A stretch of 64,000 nt of DNA, taken from Plantago elongata. Taxonomy: Eukaryota; Streptophyta; Magnoliopsida; Lamiales; Plantaginaceae. A program made the translations under genes and the position numbers. Below, piece after piece: positions 33,803-44,063 of this stretch (the first letter of the stretch is position 1; each line of letters starts with the position of its first letter). Where the stretch lies: contig JAYMSP010000020.1 in assembly GCA_036897095.1 (NCBI GenBank), forward strand, positions 1-64,000, given 5' to 3'. The notes under the pieces are model-generated. The model saw only the letters and a program-made list of their open reading frames with translations. It was not told the origin of the DNA and did not search any database.

Positions 33803-35928
33803 ATACTTATAATATAACTACTGCTAATTTCACATCAGTTGTCTTGTCGCCTGCTTATCATCCCCCTTTACTTTTTCCCAGAGACTTATTTGTGGACCAG
33901 AAAACATTATAGTGGCGGATTTTATTGTCCTGCCCTTATGTAGGAAGGCAAACTTCTATATGTAGTACTACTTTTTCTTCATTCGAGCTGTAGCTCTGCA
34001 GATGTCATAAGACTCGCTACTCCTAGGAAGTTAATTCGTGCTTATATCCTGTGAACTTATTGTTATTCTCTAGTTCCACTTCAAGCATACAACTGGCCTC
34101 AAGTGTGATGTGATTGAGTTTTACTAGGGCAGTGTTAGTTTCTCTATTTAATCATGTGCTGCTAATTTTGTGATCCCTTCTTATTTTGTCTTTGCTTTGC
34201 TCCCTTCTAGTTAGTATATATGCTGGCTATTCTCATTTAACTATGACATATTGAGAACTGAGTCATTATTCTATACTTTGGTGTAATATATGATACAGAT
34301 TTGGGCTGCATTTATGGCTTAGTATTCGTATCGAACTTAAGTATTCTATGGTCTGTATATCCTAGAAGCTTCCATTGAAGAAGATTGTAGTGTTCATCAG
34401 ATCAGGACAGGAAATTGGACGCTTCATTACTCGGTGGAAGCACATTCTAATCTACATTTTCTCCATTATTGGTTTCTTATTGTTTTGCAGGTCAAGAAGC
34501 AATGATGTTTTTCTTGATGTTTTTATTTATATACCTACTTTTGTTGCCCTAAACCTGTTTTCCCCGGTTATGTTTCTTTTTGCAGGATGCAAATTGTATA
34601 CCACCCAGGAGAGTTCCATGCTTTTGATGAATGATTTACTGTAATATGATATCTTGTTTTGGTTCTTCTTGGAAAGCTTTCTAATTATTGCTTTGCCCTT
34701 TTTTATGCAGGAGAAATGCTCTGCTTGTGTGCTGGCAGTGTGTGCTTCTCCCTCCATACTTGATTGTTCCAATATTGCTGCCAATGATGGAGATGGAAAC
34801 ATTTTGGCTTAGCAGACTCCCCATCCCTGTTCTATTGCTGATAGCTTGAGAACTTGGAATGGAAGGCCGAGAGTGACTTCATCTTTTCAGACTTTCAATA
34901 CACAGAACTACAGAAGCCTTGAGGGACGTTAGGCATGCAAGTGCCTTCCAGTAACATCCACAACTCAGACCCTTGACATTCAGGTGAGACACTAGCAATG
35001 ATGGAGATTGGGAACATTCAGAGCAGCACACTAGCCAAACTATTGATGATAGCTTGAGAACTTGGTGCATAGTGCTCTACTACTTTGCTAAAACATGATG
35101 CCATGAGAGACCTTTATCAACCAATTGAGTTCATTCAGATCGTCAAGTCACTCAGGCCTCTGATGTTTATGTGGTACAAAAAGGCTGTAGTGCCGCATAA
35201 AGGTAGTGAACTGTTATGACTTGATGGTCATTTGGGCCCGATTTTCAAAGGTTGGCTCAGAACACAACTCTCAGTTGAGAGAGTTAGGTAAGAAGGAAGG
35301 CATTTTGACCAGGGATCCACCTTGAACCCAATATTCAACTTTCCGACTATTGGCTGTCATGTTTCCTATCAGAGTCATTCAGTACAATACGTGGTGATTG
35401 GCTGAGCCAGTACTTTGAGGATTGCAACTTGCATAATCTAAGTAGAGGTAGGTAGACTTTTCTTGGCTTGTGATGTTGCCGTGGAAAGATTAAAGTAGGG
35501 ATGTTTACTAGAACAGTGGTTGTAAAGATAGAGATATTTTGGTGTTTGAGCTCATTGTGGTTTGTTTGTACATGTGTTTGGTTATAATGTAATGAAGTTC
35601 CCAGCATCAGCATATGACATGTGGTAGTTTATTAAATTAAAAGTAAACCATCTTGATATTAACTTTGTTTTATGTTTGGATGGGTAGTTGACCAACAACA
35701 ACAGTTGGATCTCATAGAATAATTACAAACCCAACCCAACCCAGAGTTTGTCATTTAACATTTTTTGCATAAGCTAGAGATTCTTTAATCCCTGAACAAG
35801 GATTTATTAACAGAACCTTTGGAAGCCTTTTTCAGTAGGTTACTTTATGCTAAACCCACAAGTATTCTCAAGTACTTGACGTTACATATGCTACAGCCTA
35901 CACGGCTCAGGCTACATTTTCTCCATTC
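33803..35928. other. Intergenic region before the thaumatin-like gene
   Basis: About 2.1 kb. The first part is likely 3' untranslated sequence of the Cys-rich gene, with AG/GT pairs near 34490-34710 that could be 3' UTR introns. A pair of related segments contains GAGAACTTGG near 34848 and 35055, and GATGGAGAT near 34788 and 35000, suggesting a local duplication of about 210 bases. No gene is supported. Confidence 0.4.
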
Positions 35929-36748
35929 ATGGCTTATCTAATTTGTTTCGCCATCTTCTGCTCCATTCTTACCTCAGCTACCTCCACATTTACCATTACT
36001 AATAATTGCCCTTACACCATATGGCCGGCTACACTCTCCGGTTCCACTACACCACAGCTTCCAACCACAGGGTTCCAATTGGATTCAGGCCAAACCATTG
36101 CAATCCCCACTTCCCCCGGCTGGTCTGGACGTATCTGGGCTAGGACTGGCTGCACATTTGATGCAACTGGCATTGGTTCATGCCAAACTGGTGACTGTGG
36201 GGGTAAGATGGAGTGCAATGGCGTTGGGGCCAAGCCACCAGCATCTTTGTTTGAGATTACTTTAGGAACTGGAGACCAGAAAGATTTCTACGATGTTAGC
36301 ATCGTTGATGGCTATAATGTCCCACTAGTTGCGACTCCACAAGGAGCTCAAGGTGCATGTAATGCCACTGGTTGCGTTGCAGATATTAACACCGGTAATT
36401 TAAAAATGGCACCATCGTGCGTGTTTGCTATTATGCCTGCCTGCATCTACTAACAAATGCTGCTTTTGTTACAAAATCAAAGTGTGCCCTAAAGAACTTC
36501 AGGTCATTGGAGGCGGTGATATTGAAGGAGTTGTCGGGTGCAGGAGCGCGTGTGAGGCATTTCGGCTAGACCAATATTGCTGCAGTGGGGCGTTTGCTAA
36601 TCCATCAACCTGCAGACCATCATTCTATGCGGGAATCTTCAAGAGAGTGTGCCCAAAGGCTTATAGCTATGCATTTGATGATAGAACCAGCACATTTACA
36701 TGCAAGGCTTCAGATTATGCAATAACATTTTGCCTTGATAGTGGGTAA
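35929..36748 (+). CDS. Thaumatin-like protein (PR-5 family)
   Basis: Secreted defence or glucan-binding protein. Two exons, 35929-36394 and 36483-36748, separated by an 88-bp intron, encode 243 residues. A signal peptide (MAYLICFAIFCSILTSATS) is followed by the mature start TFTITNNCPYTIWPATLSGS. Family landmarks include GWSGRIWARTGC, the thaumatin signature region (CQTGDCGGKMECNG), LFEITL, DFYDVSIVDGYNVP and CCSGAFANPSTCRPS, ending ITFCLDSG. Cysteines recur as in the 16-Cys, eight-disulphide fold, and the acidic-cleft residues (Arg, Glu, Asp, Asp, Asp) appear to be present. The splice joins ACC G to TG TGC, giving INTVCPKELQV. An unspliced read-through meets a stop in the intron. Confidence 0.95.
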
Positions 36749-37147
36749 TATCTCAGATGTCAACATCTTTAACTGTTGAAGACCTCTTACATGAGTAGCA
36801 ACTGTTTTTACCTCATAATGAAATGAAAGCTAATTGACTTCTCACTGATACAGGATTAGAAGGCTAAATGTTGAAGTTATGGCTTGATCAATCATAAAAG
36901 GCAGAAAAGGGAAAGCAGTGCGGATGGACTTGTCTTCAACCATTCTGTTACCCTTCCCAGTTACTATTTTCATCCTCTTTGTTACCTCATATCATATCCT
37001 TCACACACATGAACATAAGATAGCTTTGTTCTACACCCGCACAACAGGAGACACCCCGCCATTAGGCACAATAAACTAATGCATCGTGATGAAGAGATGC
37101 TACAATTCATCATGCAAAATGGAGATTATGTTTGTGAGGAAAAGATG

Positions 37148-38019
37148 TGGAAATATTCGTTTTAGTACCTTAAATTGACATTGTGTCCAATTTAGGTACC
37201 TCGTGACTTAAATTGACATTGTGTCCAATTTAGGTACTCGTGACACGTGACAGCTTAATTACGTGATACATATCACATTGAAATATTAAAATTTTGATGG
37301 GTGAAATTGCAAATAAAATAAATTTTAACAATTTTCAATTTCACCACATAATTTTTAATTATTATAAATCAACCCTATTTTGTAAAATCAACACAATAGA
37401 AGGCTAAAAGAAATAGGAAAGAGAGGGGAAATTAATTTAACTTATAAAAAATATATATAAAAATCAAAAAATTATCAATTATAATTTTAAATTAAATTTT
37501 GATATATGAAATATGAATAAAAATTAAAAAATAATTAGATTAAAAAAGGGGAGACACGTATCAATCTCTCGTAATTTATAGGTATAAATTGTTTAATATA
37601 ATTCAAAATTAATTTTAAAAATATAAAAAAAAATATTTCACATTTTAATTATTACATATAAAAAAAATTAAAAATTTAAAAATGCAATTTGTTACAATAA
37701 ACTTTTCAATTGAATTTTTGAATTTTGTAAGTGATTTTATTTTTTATTTTTTATAAATCATTTTCAATAGAGATATATTTTTATGTGGGTGGTTTAATAA
37801 TATTGTTTAAAATTTAGGATCTATTTGCAATTAATAAAGACGATCGTATTTATGTTTAAGTCCACCGTATTTCTGTATTTTTCAATGTGACACGTATCAC
37901 GTAATTAAACTGACACGTGTCACGAGGTACCTAAATTGGACACAATATCAACTTTAAAGTATCAAAATTGAAAGGTAACTAACAAAAGTACCTTAAGGTA
38001 CCTTTTTTGAATTTTTCCC
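37148..38019. mobile_element. Non-autonomous Mutator-like element with long terminal inverted repeats
   Basis: The left end GTGGAAATATTCGTTTTAGT and the right end in reverse, GGGAAAAATTCAAAAAAGGT, continue as inverted repeats for over 100 bases through ATTGTGTCCAATTTAGGTAC, CTCGTGACACGTG and TAATTACGTGATAC. The left arm carries a direct duplication of a 38-base segment (37171-37208 and 37209-37245). Probable 9-bp target duplication with one mismatch: GAAAAAGAT (37139-37147) and GGAAAAGAT (38020-38028). The interior is strongly AT-rich without a coding frame. It lies between the convergent TLP and BIN4 genes. Confidence 0.6.
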
Positions 38020-38545
38020 GGAAAAGATACAAACTGCTCATGTACGAAAAACATAGAAAAATAAAAATAATCATTATACCAAACCATTCTTGAACTACAC
38101 TCTCCTCTTTTACCTATCAAAATATGCAGGTAATCTGTAGATGAATTTATCCAAGAATAAGGCCTATGAGTAAATTTAAACAGAAGGATTCACATATGAG
38201 CTCTACTTGGAGAAGCCGTTTCAGACTGATAAAAGTACTACAATTTCTTCTGAAGAAACCAAAGAAATCGGTTAAGATCTAATTCTCACCAAAACTTAAC
38301 AAGGGATTGTGAAACTTGCTAGATAAATTTTGATTCAAGAGATGAATCATGAATGTACAAGTCTATAAGATAAATTTTCTATTTCTTTAGTTCAATACAA
38401 CAAACTGAATAGCATATATCTTCCCTGTTGCTACCTCGAACCGTGACAGCCATGAATTCAGATCAATGGAACCGAATTAAATGGAAACAAAACAAGAAAA
38501 AAGAATAATAATCTGGGAAAACTAACACTATGGCAATGAATTCAA

Positions 38546-41500
38546 TCATTTCGTGGTTTTGCTTTTCTTAGCAACTTGGGGTTTCTTTTTTACTTTCTTG
38601 ACAGGTTTTCCTCCAGCTGCTTTTCCCTTGTTCCTTCCTCCACCCTGAATCAGAGTTTTCATAGTGAGCAGCCAACGGAGAGCAGCATTTCCCAATGAAA
38701 AAGAAAAGCAAATATGAAGCTTACAGCAGTTTTCTGGGCTCTTTTGTTGCCTTTTCCAGCTGGCTGTTCCTCAGCAGCCTCATCTTCATCCCCTTGGGCA
38801 GTGGCTTTGGGTACATGGTCTGCCTCATCTTCCGAATCAAATGAAAATCCATCCAGTGTGCCTGCTCATGCAAAATAATGCAATTCAAAACCCGTCCATA
38901 TAAATTTCAACACAATCAGCAATCTGAACCTGACAAGATATGCCCAAGATGAAAGACACGCATTACCTTCAACCATCGTTTCAGCTTCGTATACATTAGA
39001 TTGTGGTTTCAATTGAATATAGTCATTCATAATAGCCTCTATCTGACAAAATTTATAGAAGCTGTTAAATAAGTTGCAACAAATAATATCATCTCAAACA
39101 CATGGCACGATCAGGCACATGGTCCTTGATAAATACAACCTTAAAGGTAATCTCGAGACATGAAGTCATACCTTTGCTTCTGATTGGCCAAAGCTCACCT
39201 GAAAAAAAAATCAGAATATCTCAAAGCATTTACAAAGATGGGAGCTCGAGGATGCTGGGGATAGATGGTATATACCACACAGAATGTCCTTGATGGAACT
39301 ATAGTTGTTCTGTAAATGGTTCCTGAAATAAAAAACCAAAAGATCAAAACAGAGGACTGCATCTCTTACAAGTTACAACATAAAAGTGAATCACTCAGTA
39401 TGACTCTGCTCTTTACACCATGACGTTAAGGAAAAGTGTACATCGTCTAACTAGAACTTGATGAATGATAAACTTGTTACAAAACTATAATGGAGCTTCC
39501 AAGTGCAACTCCCATGTATTATCTATTGTGCAATAGATTTACCATTTACCATTAGTTGAACTGCAGCTTAAAAGCAGTATATTTTACCAGACAAGGCAGT
39601 TTTACCTTTTAAGTCCAAACACATGTCATGATTTTTCAAATGGTCTTCAGAAATTACTACACGCCCGACAGCACCTACATCACCACTTAAGTCTATGGAA
39701 TCGCCTTCACACTCAACAAGTGCCTGCAGAAGCGTAATCATGAATAGCAAGAATAAAAATCTTCCACAGAACTAAAACGAAATGCAAGATAACATCTAAA
39801 CTGCAGAATGGTCAGTTCAGTGAGACATGATCAGCTAACCTTTGAATATTGAACTTTGTCTGACAGCAATAAAGGCAGCCTCGAAGAGGACACCTACATT
39901 AGCAGACAGACATATTAATTTAACCATGAAACGGAGGTGCTAGCAGTATTAATTTAACAGGCGTACAGTCTGCTGACCTGACGACCGTTAGCCGGAGCTA
40001 TGTCTTCCTCCAGAATGCCAGTGTTAGGTTCATTTTCTGGTTTAGAAAGAGGTAGGGAGATGAGTTTACTGTAAAATGAGGATTCATATCTTGGAAAATA
40101 TATCACAAGTTAAGAGGTAGATCTCACCTCCATGTGTGTTGTCCTCCATCTCCTTCGGGGCCTTCCCATCCTCATTTTTCAAACTTTTTTCTTTGGGAGA
40201 TTTCACCTTTGAGGCTCGGACTTTTGGAGATTCCTCATCTCGATCAAGGAGACCTTCATCCATAGTTTTAGTATTATCCGGAACATGATTGTCAATATTT
40301 GAGGACTTTAATCCTTTCTTTACAGTTTTATCTCTTTTTGCACTTTTGGTATCTGGAGGAGAATCTGGATCCGAGGACAATGAAAAAAGAGAATGCATCT
40401 CCTGCCCATATTCAAGGAAAACCCAGAGATAAGTTTTTTTACGTTTGGATAGATGATTAGATGTCAAATCCCAAGTCTGGTGAGACCCAGGTCAACAGCA
40501 AATTGAGGACAAATATAAAGCAATAGGTCCAGATAAATAAGCTCAATATGCTTCAAAGCATAATGGGATGAGAACAATGGGCTTCTTACCTGAGGCTCTA
40601 CTTCCATCTGCGGTTTTTTCCTCGTTGCAACCTTTTTTTCAGCCATCTTCCCTGAATGATTATTACGTATAAATGATCATGAAAGGTTACTCTGTCAGTG
40701 TGCTTACAAATGAGAATTTGAATCATAGATAGTAGAGATTGAACGGTGATATTGGCATCAGAGCAGAAGGCACCTGGTGTCTCACTGGCATCCTTGTTCT
40801 TCCTCTTTCTCCCTCTTCCATCTTCTGCACTATCATGATTGATATCTGAGACCTTGTTTCCGTCTAACTTGAACAGCGTCTTGAGGTCCTTGACATCATC
40901 AACATCATCATCACTTGCAGACCTATGACTGAATGGCGATTCAGAGCCAGATGACACGAAGGTGGCAGATTGAGCTGGTGGCTGTCACATGAAGAAAACT
41001 TTGACCATAAACAAATGCAGTTGACAAGCATAAAGCAGGTGAAGATTAGAATTGCCATGATGAGCTGGTAATTTGAATTTGAAATTTGAGTGGTGAAGCT
41101 ATTTTGATGATCCATAGTAAGCGAAAATGAAGTTAAAAAAACAGCGAAGCATGAGTGCATAATGGCAGTGAGTGAAGATAAAAAGCCAAGGTACAGAGTG
41201 AGGTGGTTAAGGTGACTGAGCTGAGCTATTGTATTGTATGCGGTTGAAGAAGACACACTGACTACAGTTAAGTTAAGTTAAGTTAAGTTAAGTTAAGAGT
41301 TGGGCAGTACATAAGAAATAGCAGGCTCCTCCAGTTAAGAAGAATAATTGGGGATTTTAAGACGTTATTAGGTCAGTTTTCTGCATTCCACAGTTACACA
41401 CACACACACCATTGATTTCAATCAATTGAGTTGTATGCAAGTAAAATTAAGAGCGCAAGCAATCATTGGCAGATAAAAAAAGGATAGGTAGCTTGAGAAT

Positions 41501-41554
41501 AACCTGAAAAGAGCGCAACCAGTCGGGGGATTCTTCTCTAAAATCGTCGGTCAT
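38546..41554 (-). CDS. BIN4: DNA-binding protein BIN4 (topoisomerase VI complex component)
   Basis: Plant nuclear protein that works with the topoisomerase VI complex in endoreduplication and genome stability. Twelve exons on the minus strand: 41504-41554, 40774-40981, 40590-40651, 40128-40401, 39978-40036, 39840-39893, 39606-39723, 39276-39322, 39172-39198, 38967-39042, 38725-38861 and 38546-38644, encoding 403 residues. The N-terminus MTDDFREESPDWLRSFQ is the diagnostic BIN4 start. A charged, disordered region with basic clusters (GRGRKRKNKD, KKVATRKKPQ) follows. The conserved core comprises SRLPLLLSDKVQYSK, ALVECEGDSIDLSGDVGAVG, TIYRTTIVPSRTFCVV and SFGQSEAKIEAIMNDYIQL. The C-terminus is Lys/Gly-rich, fitting DNA binding. 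All splice phases agree. It is somewhat shorter than the Arabidopsis protein (about 450 residues), mainly in the disordered part. Confidence 0.93.
41267..41297. repeat. (GTTAA)6 microsatellite in BIN4 intron 1
   Basis: Six tandem GTTAA units inside the first BIN4 intron (40982-41503). A short (CA)n run follows at about 41397-41408. Confidence 0.9.
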
Positions 41555-42515
41555 TTCAGCTCCGGCGAACAAGAATCAATTGCTTACTTACTTACTTACT
41601 GGCTTGGAAATATTGGATGCTGGAGACTTCAAACCAAACCCTCTTCAACAACGAGCTTTCTGGGTTTACGATTGATCGATTCAAACTTGGAGGAGGACTC
41701 ACTGGACTGCAATGGGAAAGGAACCTACTTTTTCGGGTTACACACTAGTAGTACAAACTTTTATGACAATCTTATTTTATTAGTAAATTTTATACAATAT
41801 GAATTTTAATTAATTATAACATATATATTTTTAACGAAATAAATTTTATATAATATGAATAATATATATGACTTGATTAACAAATATGTATTTATTTTGT
41901 CCGGTAGTTCACTATACTATTTTTTAATAGAATTGTACAGAATAATGTTAAATGGTAATAGTAAAATTTAGAGTACAAGAAATGGGTTTTGGATAATTAA
42001 TGACATGGTACGCATCTGCTTATTAATTAAGATAGATCCATGAATCTATGTGTATAATGTAATAATGAAAAAGATGATTTATGTGATAAAATGAATGTGT
42101 AGAGATGGAGAGAGGTGAAATTGAAGAGCAAAGATAGATTAATTGTTGAATTCATAGTTGATTGGTAGGGGATCGGAGAAGGAGCATATTCCCAATATTG
42201 TATTTAATTAATTTGTCCATTTGTTTTGTTTTGTTTTGCTTTTTGTTTATAATAGTAATACAAATTAATTAATCTCTAGTAGTAGATAGTCTGGGACTGG
42301 GTGGTTGTTAAAATTTGTTACATATCCAGTGATCGAGAAATGAAGAGAAGTTTGTGTCTCTTTCTTCTTATAGTATATTAGTAAACCTTAAAAATATCTT
42401 AGATGATCACAGTACAAAAAGTGTATGTAGTTGCATTGCATTACATTACAGATGAGAATGAGATGTATATATATAACGTATGGATTGAAATCATTAAGTA
42501 ATAAATGATCACTAT
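41555..42515. other. Spacer between BIN4 and LSU genes
   Basis: About 1 kb. The first 200 bases are the BIN4 leader and promoter, with TTACTTACTTACTTACT at 41583-41599. The remainder is AT-rich LSU 3' region. No gene is visible. Confidence 0.5.
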
Positions 42516-42845
42516 TCACTCGGACATAGAGGAGGAAAAGGAAGCATTAAATGTGAGGTTGTTGTTGTTGTTGTTGAGATTGAGGTGTTCCATCAATTGG
42601 GTGAGATGTTCCCTGTAAAGACGTGCTTGATCGAGAGAGTCGGCCTCTAGCTCACCCAGTTGAAAGCAGAGACGCTCTTCAGCTTCCTCGGCAACTCTGA
42701 GGCGGGTGAGGGCTCTGATAAGCTCCTCCTTCATATTCTCCTCCCTTTCTATACTCTTCTTCAACTCCTTCTCCAGCTCCATGTTCCGTCGCCTTAATGA
42801 AGAACAACATTCTGATGATGATGGTGATATTGAAATTGAACTCAT
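42516..42845 (-). CDS. LSU-like: LSU-type protein (RESPONSE TO LOW SULFUR)
   Basis: Small plant-specific coiled-coil protein that acts as a stress-signalling hub and is induced by sulphur shortage. The single exon encodes 109 residues. The family core is clear: SLRRRNMELEKELKKSIERE, then LRVAEEAEERLCFQLGELEA and YREHLTQLMEHL. A heptad-like coiled coil spans about residues 15-92. The N-terminal SerIleSer-rich part and a run of six Asn near residue 92, encoded by a GTT/AAC trinucleotide tract, are variable. Size is typical (about 90-110 residues). It is divergent from the TBC gene, with about 1.2 kb between the start codons. Confidence 0.92.
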   Translation of the reverse strand: MSSISISPSSSECCSSLRRRNMELEKELKKSIEREENMKEELIRALTRLRVAEEAEERLCFQLGELEADSLDQARLYREHLTQLMEHLNLNNNNNNLTFNASFSSSMSE

Positions 42846-43013
42846 ATTTATTCTTCTTATTATATATATATATGGATGGGAGAGATATATATGGATTGGA
42901 GGAGGATGGGATGGAAATTATACTACTGATGTGCTGAGCACTTGAACTGAATGAATGGAGAAAGAATTAAGCTAGGATTTTGATCGAGTTAATATGCTTC
43001 CATCCGTTCCGTT

Positions 43014-43024
43014 GTTTTATAGAC
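43014..43024 (-). promoter_or_regulatory. TATA box candidate for the LSU-like gene
   Basis: Read on the minus strand the sequence is TCTATAAAACA, about 170 bases before the start codon. This implies a leader of about 140 bases, which includes a (TA)n tract at 42858-42873. Confidence 0.5.
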
Positions 43025-43338
43025 CTAAAAGCATGTCCAGGTTCAATGTACCTCCTGCCTGCCCCCCTAGCTTCTCTCTTGTCTTCACTATATAATTAAT
43101 TAATTGTTACTTCTTTTCTTTCCAGTCGGATAGATGGATTGATTTTGTGGCTACACTACACCTACATAAAACTAAAATAGAACGGCTCTAAATAATCACT
43201 CATCCAATAATACACGTTAAATTCTCATTTTTATTGCTAATCTTTTTATGTTACTTGTCTTGCCCTCCGCACTACCATACGCATGGAGCCAAAAAAAATT
43301 AAAAATATATCACATTTTTCTTATATATACTAAATTTA

Positions 43339-43545
43339 GGGGCAATTACATCTACACCCTCTGTTAGATTCAAAAGTTGCAGATGTCTACCACCCAGATC
43401 AACAATTACATGAAAGTTCTAATCGATAAAAATCAATTACATCCAGGTCCACAAATTTGACTTTCAGCGAACTTAAGTCCGGAAAAGTCATTTCTACCCT
43501 TATTTGAATTTCAACTTTTGCATTGGCCAAACAGCCTTAAGTTTA
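43339..43545 (+). mobile_element. Isolated Mutator terminus, related to the element at 52.8 kb
   Basis: Begins GGGGCAATTACATCTACACC and continues with AATTACATCCAGGTCCACAA, GACTTTC and GGCCAAACAGCCTTAAGTTT. The same order of motifs occurs at 52784-52990 in the complete Mutator-like element. No opposite terminus was found before the TBC gene. The following 400 bases (43546-43940) are unusually C-rich and could be captured or unrelated sequence. It lies between the LSU and TBC start codons. Confidence 0.6.
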
Positions 43546-44063
43546 TCTTCCTTCAGAAATCTTATCGTCTTCTTCCTTGCTACTCCTCTCGCCAGTCTCC
43601 ACCGTGAACCTCCACCGCACCACCAGTGTCATCTCTCTCCATTTTGAAATTCTTCCTCCCCGCCTCCCTCGTGCCTCCTCCATCTTCGACCTCCATTCGC
43701 CACAACTGCCTTAGCCGCCACCATTATCACCACCACTGCCATTCACCATAATCTCCACCCTCGCCTTTCACCACAGTCGACCAAGCCTCTGAATCCACCA
43801 CTACCAACCTCTCTCCGCGGCGCCACCACCACCACTTAGCTCCACCTCGTACTCCATCTCCCATCACCTCTGGCCCTCTGCTCCCCAAGTCGGGTCCCAA
43901 ATACTCAGTGTATTTCCCTAAAACCTTAACCGAGTCCAATTAAGAGAGAAAAATAGAAACAGTAAAAAATGAGATGATCAGCCACATGACATCAAAATGG
44001 GGAAACAAACCGAAGTGAGAAGAAAGAGATCAACAAAGACTATCAGTAGTACTCCATCGATTA

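Noticed and set aside
43727-43939. Trp/Gly-rich 70-codon minus-strand frame
   Set aside because: It follows from the CCACCACC-rich composition next to the Mutator terminus; no family resemblance.
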